IMG/VR virus record: IMGVR_UViG_3300023210_000256
Location: 1 to 22,018 of that record
Direction: 5' to 3' (one strand)
DNA from: a virus
DNA: 22,018 nucleotides
The first letter of the stretch is position 1; each line of letters opens with the position of its first letter. Both the position numbers and the translations under genes were made by a program. Below, one piece after another: positions 12,366 to 17,961 of the stretch. The notes under the pieces were generated by a model. The model saw nothing but the letters and a program-made list of their open reading frames with translations. It made no database searches and was not told the origin of the DNA.

Positions 12366-13373
12366 TTATGCCTCAACTTTCACTTTTAATTCATCACACA
12401 ATTCTTGAAAATGCGCTATTGTGTCAGCCTGCGAACTTGGATTTGTAACCAACCTACTGGTTTCCACGCCAATATCCTCAATTAAGTGTTTTCTGTACAC
12501 TGGTTCGGTCAAAGCCTTCTTGAAACGTCCCATTTGTTGCGAGAACTCATTTTCGTCCGCATTTGCCCCGTGTGCGCCCTCGCCATCCACTGGCTGTTCA
12601 GACATGCCATCACCCATTTGTGCGTCAGAACCGTCATCTGGTGTAATATCAGCCTGCTTTATTGGCTCTGGCATGGTAATGTCTGATTTTTCATCCTTTT
12701 CTTGCTTTTTGAAGTCAATTCCCTCATGTTCATTGAGAATTGCCACGGCTTCAAGCAATTTTCCCGACTTTGGCAACATCTTGAAATGGCGTTTCAATAC
12801 TGTCTTTTTATACATCTCGCCTTCCCATTCTTTCCAAATGGTGTCCTTGCCTGCAATTACCGCCTGTGACTTACTTTTAATAAACTCCACTTCCTCTTTA
12901 GACATACAGCAAATGGATATTTCACCGTTTACATAAACCGCAACGGAATATACACCTATGATCTCACCACGTTCTTCTACACTTGCAAATACATTTGGCG
13001 AGTGCAGTAATGTATTTTTACTGCCTGCATGATATTCAAATACGTCATTCTTCCTGACAACTTCCACACGAATATTCTTAACCGCACCTGCGTTGTATGC
13101 AATCTGTATCATTCCACGATAACTTATATCAAGAACACATTTACCTTTGCGTGGTATCAGATACGCATACGCCAGTGACGGATTAAGCGACAACCCAGTA
13201 AGACCCACGTTCAACACCGCAAGCTGTATTGAAGTTATTGAACACTTCACCAGTGCGGCGTTATTCGCAAACTGCTGAACGGCAAACACTTCCTCTTTGT
13301 TAAAATCCAGATTCGTGTTTACTTCCCTGAACTTCTCTGCTTGATTTTTAATTACTGTGACATAATTTTCCAC
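12366..13373 (-). CDS. recT: RecT-family single-strand annealing recombinase (335 aa)
   Basis: The RecT core spans roughly residues 25-230: CSITSIQLAVLNVGLTGLSL, NPSLAYAYLIPRKGKCVLDI (the signature 'gL.lNp....ayliPr.gk..L...y.G'), SYRGMIQIAYNAGAVKNIRV, then VYSVAVYVNGEISICCMSKE and KEWEGEMYKKTVLKRHFKML. The last 100 residues are acidic and disordered, with a helical end, typical for partner binding. It anneals single-stranded DNA during phage recombination and replication. GTG 13373 is chosen because AGGAAGGGGAT precedes it and it overlaps the previous stop (TAGTG); a longer frame to 13448 overlies the membrane protein. Confidence 0.94.
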   Translation of the reverse strand: MENYVTVIKNQAEKFREVNTNLDFNKEEVFAVQQFANNAALVKCSITSIQLAVLNVGLTGLSLNPSLAYAYLIPRKGKCVLDISYRGMIQIAYNAGAVKNIRVEVVRKNDVFEYHAGSKNTLLHSPNVFASVEERGEIIGVYSVAVYVNGEISICCMSKEEVEFIKSKSQAVIAGKDTIWKEWEGEMYKKTVLKRHFKMLPKSGKLLEAVAILNEHEGIDFKKQEKDEKSDITMPEPIKQADITPDDGSDAQMGDGMSEQPVDGEGAHGANADENEFSQQMGRFKKALTEPVYRKHLIEDIGVETSRLVTNPSSQADTIAHFQELCDELKVKVEA

Positions 13374-13678
13374 TACTTCATCCCCTTCCTGTTTATTACA
13401 TATAATGGTTTTATATGTGTAGTCTGTCGCAATTCGTCCATCGTCCAACTGATGTCCTTTTTTTCTACTGCGGGCAACACGTTCAATTTCACTATTTCTT
13501 TCTGTTGCTTCTCAATTACACTGTCTAAGTGGTTCACCAAATAGCCCAATAAAAGCATCATCAAAATAGCCGTAAAAACCACAACACGATAAATTTTTAC
13601 CCTGAATTGCAACATACTGATATAAGCAATTATATTCATACCGTCCATTTCATCTATTTTCTTTTCTTCATGCTTCAC
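13373..13678 (-). CDS. single-span membrane protein (101 aa)
   Basis: The gene starts at GTG 13678, overlapping the previous stop as GTGA with GAGGGGG upstream. A membrane helix (VVVFTAILMMLLLGYLVNHL, about 32-51) lies between a basic N-terminal part and a C-terminal helical tail (VIEKQQKEIVKLNVLPAVEK). By the positive-inside rule the N-terminus would be cytosolic. No family recognised. It is the second of two membrane genes just before recT. Confidence 0.72.
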   Translation of the reverse strand: MKHEEKKIDEMDGMNIIAYISMLQFRVKIYRVVVFTAILMMLLLGYLVNHLDSVIEKQQKEIVKLNVLPAVEKKDISWTMDELRQTTHIKPLYVINRKGMK

Positions 13679-13818
13679 CTTGCCCCCTCTGATAAATATT
13701 CAGTCCAAAATAAATGACTATCTACTGTACCGCCAAGAAAATACATTACCGCAATTAGCGCACAAACAACAAATGCCAAAAACATAATACATATTATTCT
13801 ACCAATGCGCTTCCTCAC
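13675..13818 (-). CDS. small membrane protein (47 aa)
   Basis: From GTG 13818 the protein reads MRKRIGRIICIMFLAFVVCA then LIAVMYFLGG and a polar tail ending LSEGAR. One clear membrane helix with a basic cytosolic start. GGGGGCAAAG precedes the GTG, and both ends overlap neighbouring genes as GTGA. The function is unknown. Confidence 0.7.
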   Translation of the reverse strand: MRKRIGRIICIMFLAFVVCALIAVMYFLGGTVDSHLFWTEYLSEGAR

Positions 13819-13994
13819 TTCTTTGCCCCCTGCATTAAATGTTTCATGCGAAATAAATTATCAACCACATTGTTTATCTGCGACTCTTTGAATCCAAGAT
13901 CATTTTCCGAAAAACCATCATTCAAAACACTCTCAATACCAAGCCTGATCTTTTTCTTACAACCATCAATTCTCTGTGCGTTTGTTACTGCCAA
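13815..13994 (-). CDS. hypothetical protein with TTG start (59 aa)
   Basis: A TTG at 13994 with a near-perfect AAAGGGGGTGATT site upstream is preferred to the longer ATG frame from 14126, because that frame would run through the promoter at 14038-14065. The protein is a charged helical bundle (KKKIRLGIESVLNDGFSEND, SQINNVVDNLFRMKHLM). It is the first gene after this strong promoter. The function is unknown. Confidence 0.68.
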   Translation of the reverse strand: MAVTNAQRIDGCKKKIRLGIESVLNDGFSENDLGFKESQINNVVDNLFRMKHLMQGAKK

Positions 13995-14032
13995 ATTAAT
14001 CACCCCCTTTAAATGAAAATTGTTATTATTTC

Positions 14033-14047
14033 TTTGTATTATACAAA
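14033..14047. promoter_or_regulatory. palindrome TTTGTATAATACAAA over the -10 box, candidate operator
   Basis: Two 7-base arms TTTGTAT / ATACAAA around a single central base, covering the whole -10 box. The identical 15 bases recur at 16210-16224 over another promoter, which argues for a shared repressor site. Confidence 0.65.
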
Positions 14048-14065
14048 CAAAGTAATTCTTGTCAA
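14038..14065 (-). promoter_or_regulatory. consensus sigma-70 promoter upstream of the recT operon
   Basis: On the minus strand a perfect TTGACA (14065-14060) and a perfect TATAAT (14043-14038) are 16 bases apart. The start of transcription is expected near 14031, about 37 bases before the TTG of the first gene, leaving room for its ribosome site. Confidence 0.88.
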
Positions 14066-14074
14066 GAAAAATTT

Positions 14075-14662
14075 TTATCTGGTTCTTTGATGCAAGCAAA
14101 TCAATTTGCCCCACGAATCTTGCCACGATGTCCTTCTGCCGTATTTCCTGTGTAACTTACCCATTAGCTCAAGATTGTCCGAACAAAGGTCATCCCATAT
14201 ATCATGCCAAACAAAGTCATATCTCTCGCCCTTTGGTGGTTTATATTCATAGGCATCTTCGTTTATAATAGTTAGCCGCTTATCTTTGAATGTCGGTGCA
14301 ACCAAATCAATAACGTCTTTTTCTTTTTCAATTACAACCACCGATTTAATTTCTTTTTTCTTCAATATCGCAGTAAGCACAACACCCAAACCCAATCCAT
14401 TGATAAGGACTTTACCGTGTGCCATTCTAATGAAATGCGCACAATCATTTATTTCCGCAGGCGTATTGCTCATTATTGTGTCCTTGCCATCTCTAACAAG
14501 TCTTTTATATGTACCTGCCTCAACTCGTCTATCTGAATTGCTACTAGAAAACTGAAACAAAGCCCTCATATTAAACTCTTGAGCCTGCCGTTCTGAAATC
14601 TCAAATTCATCAATTTCCCAAATCCCTTTTTTGCCAACTGGCACATCAATTTTAATTTCCAT
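14075..14662 (-). CDS. spermidine-synthase-fold SAM methyltransferase-like phage protein (195 aa)
   Basis: The N-terminal part (IKIDVPVGKKGIWEIDEFEI, MRALFQFSS, GTYKRLVRDGKDTIMSNTPA) precedes a Rossmann domain with the SAM-loop GKVLINGLGLGVVLTAILKK (motif I GLGLG), the acidic end SVVVIEKEKDVIDLV and the late box YDFVWHDIWDDLCSDNLELM, ending KLHRKYGRRTSWQDSWGKLI. This exact arrangement is familiar from many phages and is usually listed as a spermidine-synthase-like or class I methyltransferase of unknown substrate. A nucleic-acid or small-molecule target are both possible. ATG 14662 has AAAGGGCAGG upstream; a longer frame from 14707 lies in the preceding gene. Confidence 0.87.
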   Translation of the reverse strand: MEIKIDVPVGKKGIWEIDEFEISERQAQEFNMRALFQFSSSNSDRRVEAGTYKRLVRDGKDTIMSNTPAEINDCAHFIRMAHGKVLINGLGLGVVLTAILKKKEIKSVVVIEKEKDVIDLVAPTFKDKRLTIINEDAYEYKPPKGERYDFVWHDIWDDLCSDNLELMGKLHRKYGRRTSWQDSWGKLICLHQRTR

Positions 14663-14849
14663 CGCCTGCCCTTTCTGGTTTATATTCTTCTGCTGGAAAA
14701 CTATCAACGATACTCTGGCATAATTTTAACATTTTATAACGTGCCATTTTTTCTTCTGGACAATCATCATCAATTTCATCCCATTCATCATGGCATTGTC
14801 TTAAATCTACCAGCGTATTTTGAAACCTGCAATAATTCATGTTTGCCAT
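14652..14849 (-). CDS. conserved phage protein, MNYCRFQNT family (65 aa)
   Basis: MANMNYCRFQNTLVDLRQCH, DEWDEIDDDCPEEKMARYKM and LKLCQSIVDSF match a small protein type I know from many phages ('MnYCRFeNTl.DLrdC.e.......e...ar.~li~lC..I~..~'). It is helical with three conserved Cys; no biochemical role known to me. A strong AGAGGGGTGATT site precedes the ATG, and its end overlaps the methyltransferase start by 11 bases. Confidence 0.82.
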   Translation of the reverse strand: MANMNYCRFQNTLVDLRQCHDEWDEIDDDCPEEKMARYKMLKLCQSIVDSFPAEEYKPERAGDGN

Positions 14850-14862
14850 TCAATCACCCCTC

Positions 14863-15003
14863 TTAAAATAAAGTTATAAATCTTTTGTGGTTTTTATAAT
14901 CTGGATATGCCCTTCTGATTTTCTTCCACGCATCCTTTTTGTTCTTTGCCCTTACAAAACTCGGATAAGGATAGAAACTTGTCTGATAATAAAACTTTCT
15001 CAT
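14863..15003 (-). CDS. small basic protein (46 aa)
   Basis: The sequence MRKFYYQTSFYPYPSFVRAK, NKKDAWKKIRRAYPDYKNHK looks like a strand-helix unit with an aromatic start and a basic helix. The start ATG overlaps the previous stop (ATGA). No family recognised; short basic proteins of this kind in early regions may bind nucleic acid. Confidence 0.62.
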   Translation of the reverse strand: MRKFYYQTSFYPYPSFVRAKNKKDAWKKIRRAYPDYKNHKRFITLF

Positions 15004-15164
15004 TTGTGCATTTCCTTTACCGCTTCCAAAAATTTCTCAACCGTCAACATTACTTCCTTCAACATTTCGTCATCCTTGACAGCATCCCATTTACCACCAC
15101 CTATATACTTAATGTACTTGTTTTTCTGCTTTTCCATATCGTCTATTATTTCAAAATATTTCAT
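15000..15164 (-). CDS. small charged helical protein (54 aa)
   Basis: MKYFEIIDDMEKQKNKYIKY, then IGGGKWDAVKDDEMLKEVML, TVEKFLEAVKEMHK. ATGA overlaps link it to genes on both sides. It is mostly helix with a glycine break. The function is unknown, but both junctions and codon spacing support a real gene. Confidence 0.66.
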   Translation of the reverse strand: MKYFEIIDDMEKQKNKYIKYIGGGKWDAVKDDEMLKEVMLTVEKFLEAVKEMHK

Positions 15165-15364
15165 ACATTAGCTTCCTTCTTTACCTGTTCAATATGATTT
15201 TCCATTTCCATTACAGTTTTTGAAAGCGTATCAATCCATTCCGATAACTCCGCCTGATACTCTGGCTCACTGTACCCACTGGCAACGCTTGAATCCAATC
15301 GTTCCTGTAAATCCGTTGCCGTGGTTTCAAGATTTCCTTTAATTACTTGCATCGGTTTTATCAT
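15161..15364 (-). CDS. hypothetical helical protein (67 aa)
   Basis: ATG 15364 has GAGG five bases upstream and gives MIKPMQVIKGNLETTATDLQ, ERLDSSVASGYSEPEYQAEL, SEWIDTLSKTVMEMENHIEQ. It is a helical protein with a likely coiled-coil end. A longer frame to 15478 is rejected because a small membrane peptide with better signals occupies that DNA. The function is unknown. Confidence 0.7.
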   Translation of the reverse strand: MIKPMQVIKGNLETTATDLQERLDSSVASGYSEPEYQAELSEWIDTLSKTVMEMENHIEQVKKEANV

Positions 15365-15432
15365 ATTAACCTCACAAATATAAACACAATCGTCGCTGTG
15401 ATTGCAAATCTTATCGTGTATGTTTTTAACAT
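15361..15432 (-). CDS. single-span membrane micro-peptide (23 aa)
   Basis: MLKTYTIRFAITATIVFIFV then RLI: one short membrane helix with positive charges near both ends. GGGGGG lies about eight bases before the ATG, its stop overlaps the next start as ATGA, and it fills an otherwise empty gap between two genes. Single-helix peptides of this size can modulate membrane proteins. Expression is inferred. Confidence 0.5.
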   Translation of the reverse strand: MLKTYTIRFAITATIVFIFVRLI

Positions 15433-15731
15433 GCAACAAGCCCCCCTTTTTTAAACCAATGACAATAATCCCTTTCAAGCAGTTCAGCCTTTCCCCACAA
15501 ATAACAGTTTCTTAGTTTCGCATAAACTTCACGGTCTATTTCGTTACACATTCTATTAAACAATGAATCGGTTGTGATAATCTTTCCCGTTACCGTTCCT
15601 TTGTAATATGAAACAAAAGAACAAAAGAATGTTTCTTTATACCCTCCCCTCATTTTTGTAATGTATATTGTATCTTTGTCTGTAAATTCTAAAATGCTTT
15701 TTTGTGTTAAATTCACAATTCTTTCATTCAT
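15426..15731 (-). CDS. hypothetical phage protein (101 aa)
   Basis: The first half looks beta-rich (ERIVNLTQKSILEFTDKDTI, YITKMRGGYKETFFCSFVSY, YKGTVTGKIIT), recalling a small barrel. The second half is helical (FNRMCNEIDREVYAKLRNCY, LWGKAELLERDYCHWFKKGG). No family is recognised. ATG 15731 overlaps the previous stop (ATGA) behind a purine-rich site. Confidence 0.72.
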   Translation of the reverse strand: MNERIVNLTQKSILEFTDKDTIYITKMRGGYKETFFCSFVSYYKGTVTGKIITTDSLFNRMCNEIDREVYAKLRNCYLWGKAELLERDYCHWFKKGGLVAC

Positions 15732-15973
15732 TCAATCGCCTGCCTTTCTCCCAACTGTTGGTTTTCATAGTCGCCTGATGATACACCGTCGTTCTCGTCT
15801 AAATCATATTCTAAGTGCATTGCGATGTCCTCCATGAGACAATTACCGTCACAATCTGCTTCATCATAAAAAACAGTTTCTTCAAGAAGGTTTAATACGT
15901 ACCCGCTATTCTTTTGCTTTTTAAGCAATTCAAATGTTGCCATTAATAATGTCGTAGCTCTATCTTGTTCCAT
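15728..15973 (-). CDS. conserved phage protein, YVLNLLEETVFYD family (81 aa)
   Basis: The segment MATFELLKKQKNSGYVLNLL, EETVFYDEADCDGNCLMEDI, AMHLEYDLDEND is a pattern I know from small phage proteins ('.yVl.lle.tvfYDg.dCdG.cL.eDI...l'). Its paired Cys and acidic residues are conserved, suggesting metal binding, but no function is assigned. ATG 15973 is preferred to the longer ATG frame from 16030, because AAAGAGGTAAAA stands directly before it. Confidence 0.8.
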   Translation of the reverse strand: MEQDRATTLLMATFELLKKQKNSGYVLNLLEETVFYDEADCDGNCLMEDIAMHLEYDLDENDGVSSGDYENQQLGERQAIE

Positions 15974-16001
15974 TTTTACCTCTTTCAAAATGTTGTAAAT
16001 G

Positions 16002-16208
16002 TTAATTAGTGTGTTTTGTTGTATCTCCATCGTTGAAGATTTCCCACCATCCTTTGCCTGTATTCATTTCCCATGCCCAACAATGCCAGACTTCATGTCT
16101 ACCACAGACAGTACACTCTCTGTCAAAAGGGTTCCAATACTCCCATTTATGCCACCAAAAATAACGCCTATAGAATCGCACCAAATATTTAATCTTTTTC
16201 TTAATCAT
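16002..16208 (-). CDS. tryptophan-rich zinc-type phage protein (68 aa)
   Basis: After a basic start (MIKKKIKYLVRFYRRYFWWH) comes KWEYWNPFDRECTVCGRHEV, WHCWAWEMNTGKGWWEIFND. The 'NP..R.C.vCGr.Ev..C...E.....GWWE.FNdGd' pattern is known from small phage proteins and can hold a zinc with CxxC and nearby His/Cys. It has eight Trp in 68 residues. ATG 16208 is six bases after a TATAAT box; the TTG at 16223 lies in the promoter itself and is rejected. It is the first gene of the early region. Confidence 0.78.
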   Translation of the reverse strand: MIKKKIKYLVRFYRRYFWWHKWEYWNPFDRECTVCGRHEVWHCWAWEMNTGKGWWEIFNDGDTTKHTN

Positions 16209-16209
16209 G

Positions 16210-16224
16210 TTTGTATTATACAAA
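16210..16224. promoter_or_regulatory. palindrome TTTGTATAATACAAA over the -10 box, candidate operator
   Basis: Identical 15-base palindrome to the one at 14033-14047, again centred on the -10 box of a promoter. Seven-base arms around one central base. Likely bound by the same regulator. Confidence 0.65.
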
Positions 16225-16242
16225 GTGTTGGTATGAATGCAA
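16215..16242 (-). promoter_or_regulatory. sigma-70 promoter at the late/early boundary (leaderless start)
   Basis: On the minus strand TTGCAT (16242-16237) and TATAAT (16220-16215) are 16 bases apart. ATG of the Trp-rich gene follows after only ACAAAC, so the transcript should lack a leader. It is in the largest gap between holin and early genes. Confidence 0.78.
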
Positions 16243-16313
16243 CAACAAAATTATTTATTTTTAAAATAGTTTATAAGTCTATACGGTTGATATGGTTAGG
16301 CGTGAAAGTTTTT
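16225..16313. other. short intergenic region between holin and early genes
   Basis: This AT-rich stretch holds the -35 box of the early promoter. I see no strong hairpin with a T-run, so no intrinsic terminator can be supported for the late transcript. Confidence 0.6.
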
Positions 16314-16389
16314 TCAAATTAACCCCTTCATTTGCTGATATGCGGCGTGAATTGCATCCTCAAGGTATTCTTCTTTGCCTCCTACTTGC
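16314..16389 (-). other. out-of-frame continuation of the holin C-terminus
   Basis: If one A is removed from the A6 run at 16395-16390, the holin frame continues as QVGGKEEYLEDAIHAAYQQM then KGLI and a stop at 16314. This fits the usual LLH holin ending ('...e.i..lIeaAV.~mk') much better than the annotated tail. The 95-aa product is nearer the family length. Sequencing error, real mutation or slippage cannot be told apart here. Confidence 0.62.
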
Positions 16390-16602
16390 TTTTTTAGTAT
16401 CTTCATTGACGTTAAATTTCTCTGCACCCCTGCCGTCTGGTTTTATCTTGTCCTTTGCTACCCTGATCGCCTGCCAAGCGTAGTTGGTCAGAATCTCAAT
16501 ATTGTTTACCCTTGCTCTGATAATGAAATACCTTACTGAAAAGCCACCAACCGTTATCATCGTCCCACATAATGCACAAGCTAATATATCTAATAACATC
16601 AC
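16360..16602 (-). CDS. LLH-family phage holin, C-terminus frameshifted (80 aa as read)
   Basis: The N-terminal membrane helix (LLDILACALCGTMITVGGFS) is followed by a basic turn and an amphipathic helix (LTNYAWQAIRVAKDKIKPDG, then RGAEKFNVNEDTKK). The 'a...aV.aae......G..K...v' pattern after one membrane span is typical of LLH holins, which sit in the inner membrane and time lysis. As read, it ends in ASRRQRRIP, unlike the family. A one-base change in the A6 run restores a better end at 16314. The start is GTG 16602 or ATG 16599, behind AAGGGGTGAC. No endolysin gene follows in this window. Confidence 0.78.
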   Translation of the reverse strand: MMLLDILACALCGTMITVGGFSVRYFIIRARVNNIEILTNYAWQAIRVAKDKIKPDGRGAEKFNVNEDTKKASRRQRRIP

Positions 16603-16616
16603 CCCGTCACCCCTTT

Positions 16617-17114
16617 CTAAAAATCTCGTTTTTCCAATTTACGATTCAGTTTCATCGCTTTAACTGCGCTCGGACTCTGCTTTGCAAGTTCAGCGTCCAG
16701 TTCATCTTCAACGGTTTTACGCTTTTCGGCTTGCGTTACAACCGTATTATCAATTCGCAATGGCTGTCCCTTTTCGCCTCTCAACTTCTCCCTGTTTTCA
16801 TCGTTATATTCAGACGGATAATCAACGTCTGTTTTATCGTCAAACTCCTTGCCTACCAACAGCGTATTTTCACACCATTCCACACCCTTTGCAAGCCCTG
16901 TGAGCTTCTTTGGATTTGGCATTGATTTTTGCTGTTCAAACAACAGATTAAACCGTGTGGCATCAAGCCTTTTCTGTGACTCGCTGACAGCTTTTGCATA
17001 AACTCTTTCAAGCCAATCCTGTTCAGACTCACCAATACGTTTTGACTTCGGTGCTGGAATAACAATTGACAACTCATTATTCGCTAAATAATACACCCTT
17101 GATTTGTAACCCAT
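16617..17114 (-). CDS. hypothetical tail-region protein (165 aa)
   Basis: The beginning MGYKSRVYYLANNELSIVIP, with PKSKRIGESEQDWLERVYAK, looks like the short 'v.y...~g.v.ii.P.......e.e~~~r.~...' unit seen in small phage proteins encoded after tail fibres. The rest is a charged helix with KLTGLAKGVEWCENTLLVGK and a basic end (AVKAMKLNRKLEKRDF). It could be a fibre-assembly or accessory tail protein. The start has GGGAG upstream. Confidence 0.65.
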   Translation of the reverse strand: MGYKSRVYYLANNELSIVIPAPKSKRIGESEQDWLERVYAKAVSESQKRLDATRFNLLFEQQKSMPNPKKLTGLAKGVEWCENTLLVGKEFDDKTDVDYPSEYNDENREKLRGEKGQPLRIDNTVVTQAEKRKTVEDELDAELAKQSPSAVKAMKLNRKLEKRDF

Positions 17115-17130
17115 ATTTTTATCTCCCTAT

Positions 17131-17949
17131 TTACTGGTCGCCAATTGCCATTAATGAAAACTCGGCGTCACCATTAGTTCCCGCCGTATTTAACACTTCA
17201 ATATTAATTGAACCAACTACTTGTGCAGTATTTTGTTTTCTCAATTGTATTCCCTGTGTCGCTGTACTCATTGCCAGACCCGCCGTAGCATAAAACGCAT
17301 TTGCGAAATCAGTGTCAAATGTTACGGTATAATCCCCAGTCCCATTATCAGTGATTGAAGATACATTGAAACTGTCTTGAATTGCCGCCGTACCTGTTCC
17401 GTCTGCCATAACCCACGCCTTAACCAGCTTTTCTTCTACTGCCGTCGTCGCATCGTCGTCTGTAATTGTTTCGATATTAGGTGGCGAACCACTTGACGCC
17501 GTTGTAACGGAACCGATTTTACGCTCACCAGTAAAGTTATCAGCGTTTGAAGTCCTGAACTTCATACTAAACGTACCCGCTGGAACATTGTCATCCACGG
17601 CATACACATAATATGTCGTTGATGCGGCGGAAGAACCACTTCCATCAATGTTGCCGTCCAAGTCCAACGATATATTTGCGGCATTAACACACGCACGTTG
17701 GTCTATCATCATTCTTTGCGCGGGAACCGTAACGGTATCACTACTGGCGGCAACTGTAATCGCTACCGCCTGCCTGAAATCAAGTAATACCGTTGCCAGA
17801 CCTATATTCTGAACCTTTGACACTGTACCCAAAAAGTCTTGAATCGCCCTGTTTTCCTGTTGCAAAGTAACAATATCACTGGCTTTGATGTCGTCCTCAT
17901 TATCAACAGGTGCTTTGAAATCTTTTTTTGCCGTCGGATAACTTGACAT
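17131..17949 (-). CDS. tail fibre or virion surface protein (272 aa)
   Basis: A helical start (SYPTAKKDFKAPVDNEDDIK, ASDIVTLQQENRAIQDFLGT) is followed by long beta-rich low-charge stretches, and the C-terminal module VKAWVMADGTGTAAIQDSFN, VSSITDNGTGDYTVTFDTDF, ANAFYATAGLAM. That last module ('kAw..f.g.g...i..sfNvssi.dnGtG.Ytv.f...f.~a.Y.') is widespread in phage fibre-type proteins and may trimerise and contact the host. It follows the hub-like gene and has AAGGAG before the start. Confidence 0.85.
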   Translation of the reverse strand: MSSYPTAKKDFKAPVDNEDDIKASDIVTLQQENRAIQDFLGTVSKVQNIGLATVLLDFRQAVAITVAASSDTVTVPAQRMMIDQRACVNAANISLDLDGNIDGSGSSAASTTYYVYAVDDNVPAGTFSMKFRTSNADNFTGERKIGSVTTASSGSPPNIETITDDDATTAVEEKLVKAWVMADGTGTAAIQDSFNVSSITDNGTGDYTVTFDTDFANAFYATAGLAMSTATQGIQLRKQNTAQVVGSINIEVLNTAGTNGDAEFSLMAIGDQ

Positions 17950-17961
17950 TATTATATCTCC

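Noticed and set aside
12421-12936. 171-codon open frame on the plus strand
   Set aside because: Antisense shadow of the acidic C-terminus of recT; the minus-strand protein is clearly the real one.
13815-14126. 103-aa reading of the 13815 gene starting at ATG 14126
   Set aside because: It would read through the perfect promoter at 14038-14065; TTG 13994 has a near-ideal ribosome site.
15161-15478. 105-aa reading of the 15161 gene
   Set aside because: The first 38 codons overlay two other genes and lack a good ribosome site; ATG 15364 has GAGG at ideal spacing.
16225-16313. Late transcript terminator after the holin
   Set aside because: ATAG/CTAT pairing is too short, and no stem followed by a T-run is present.
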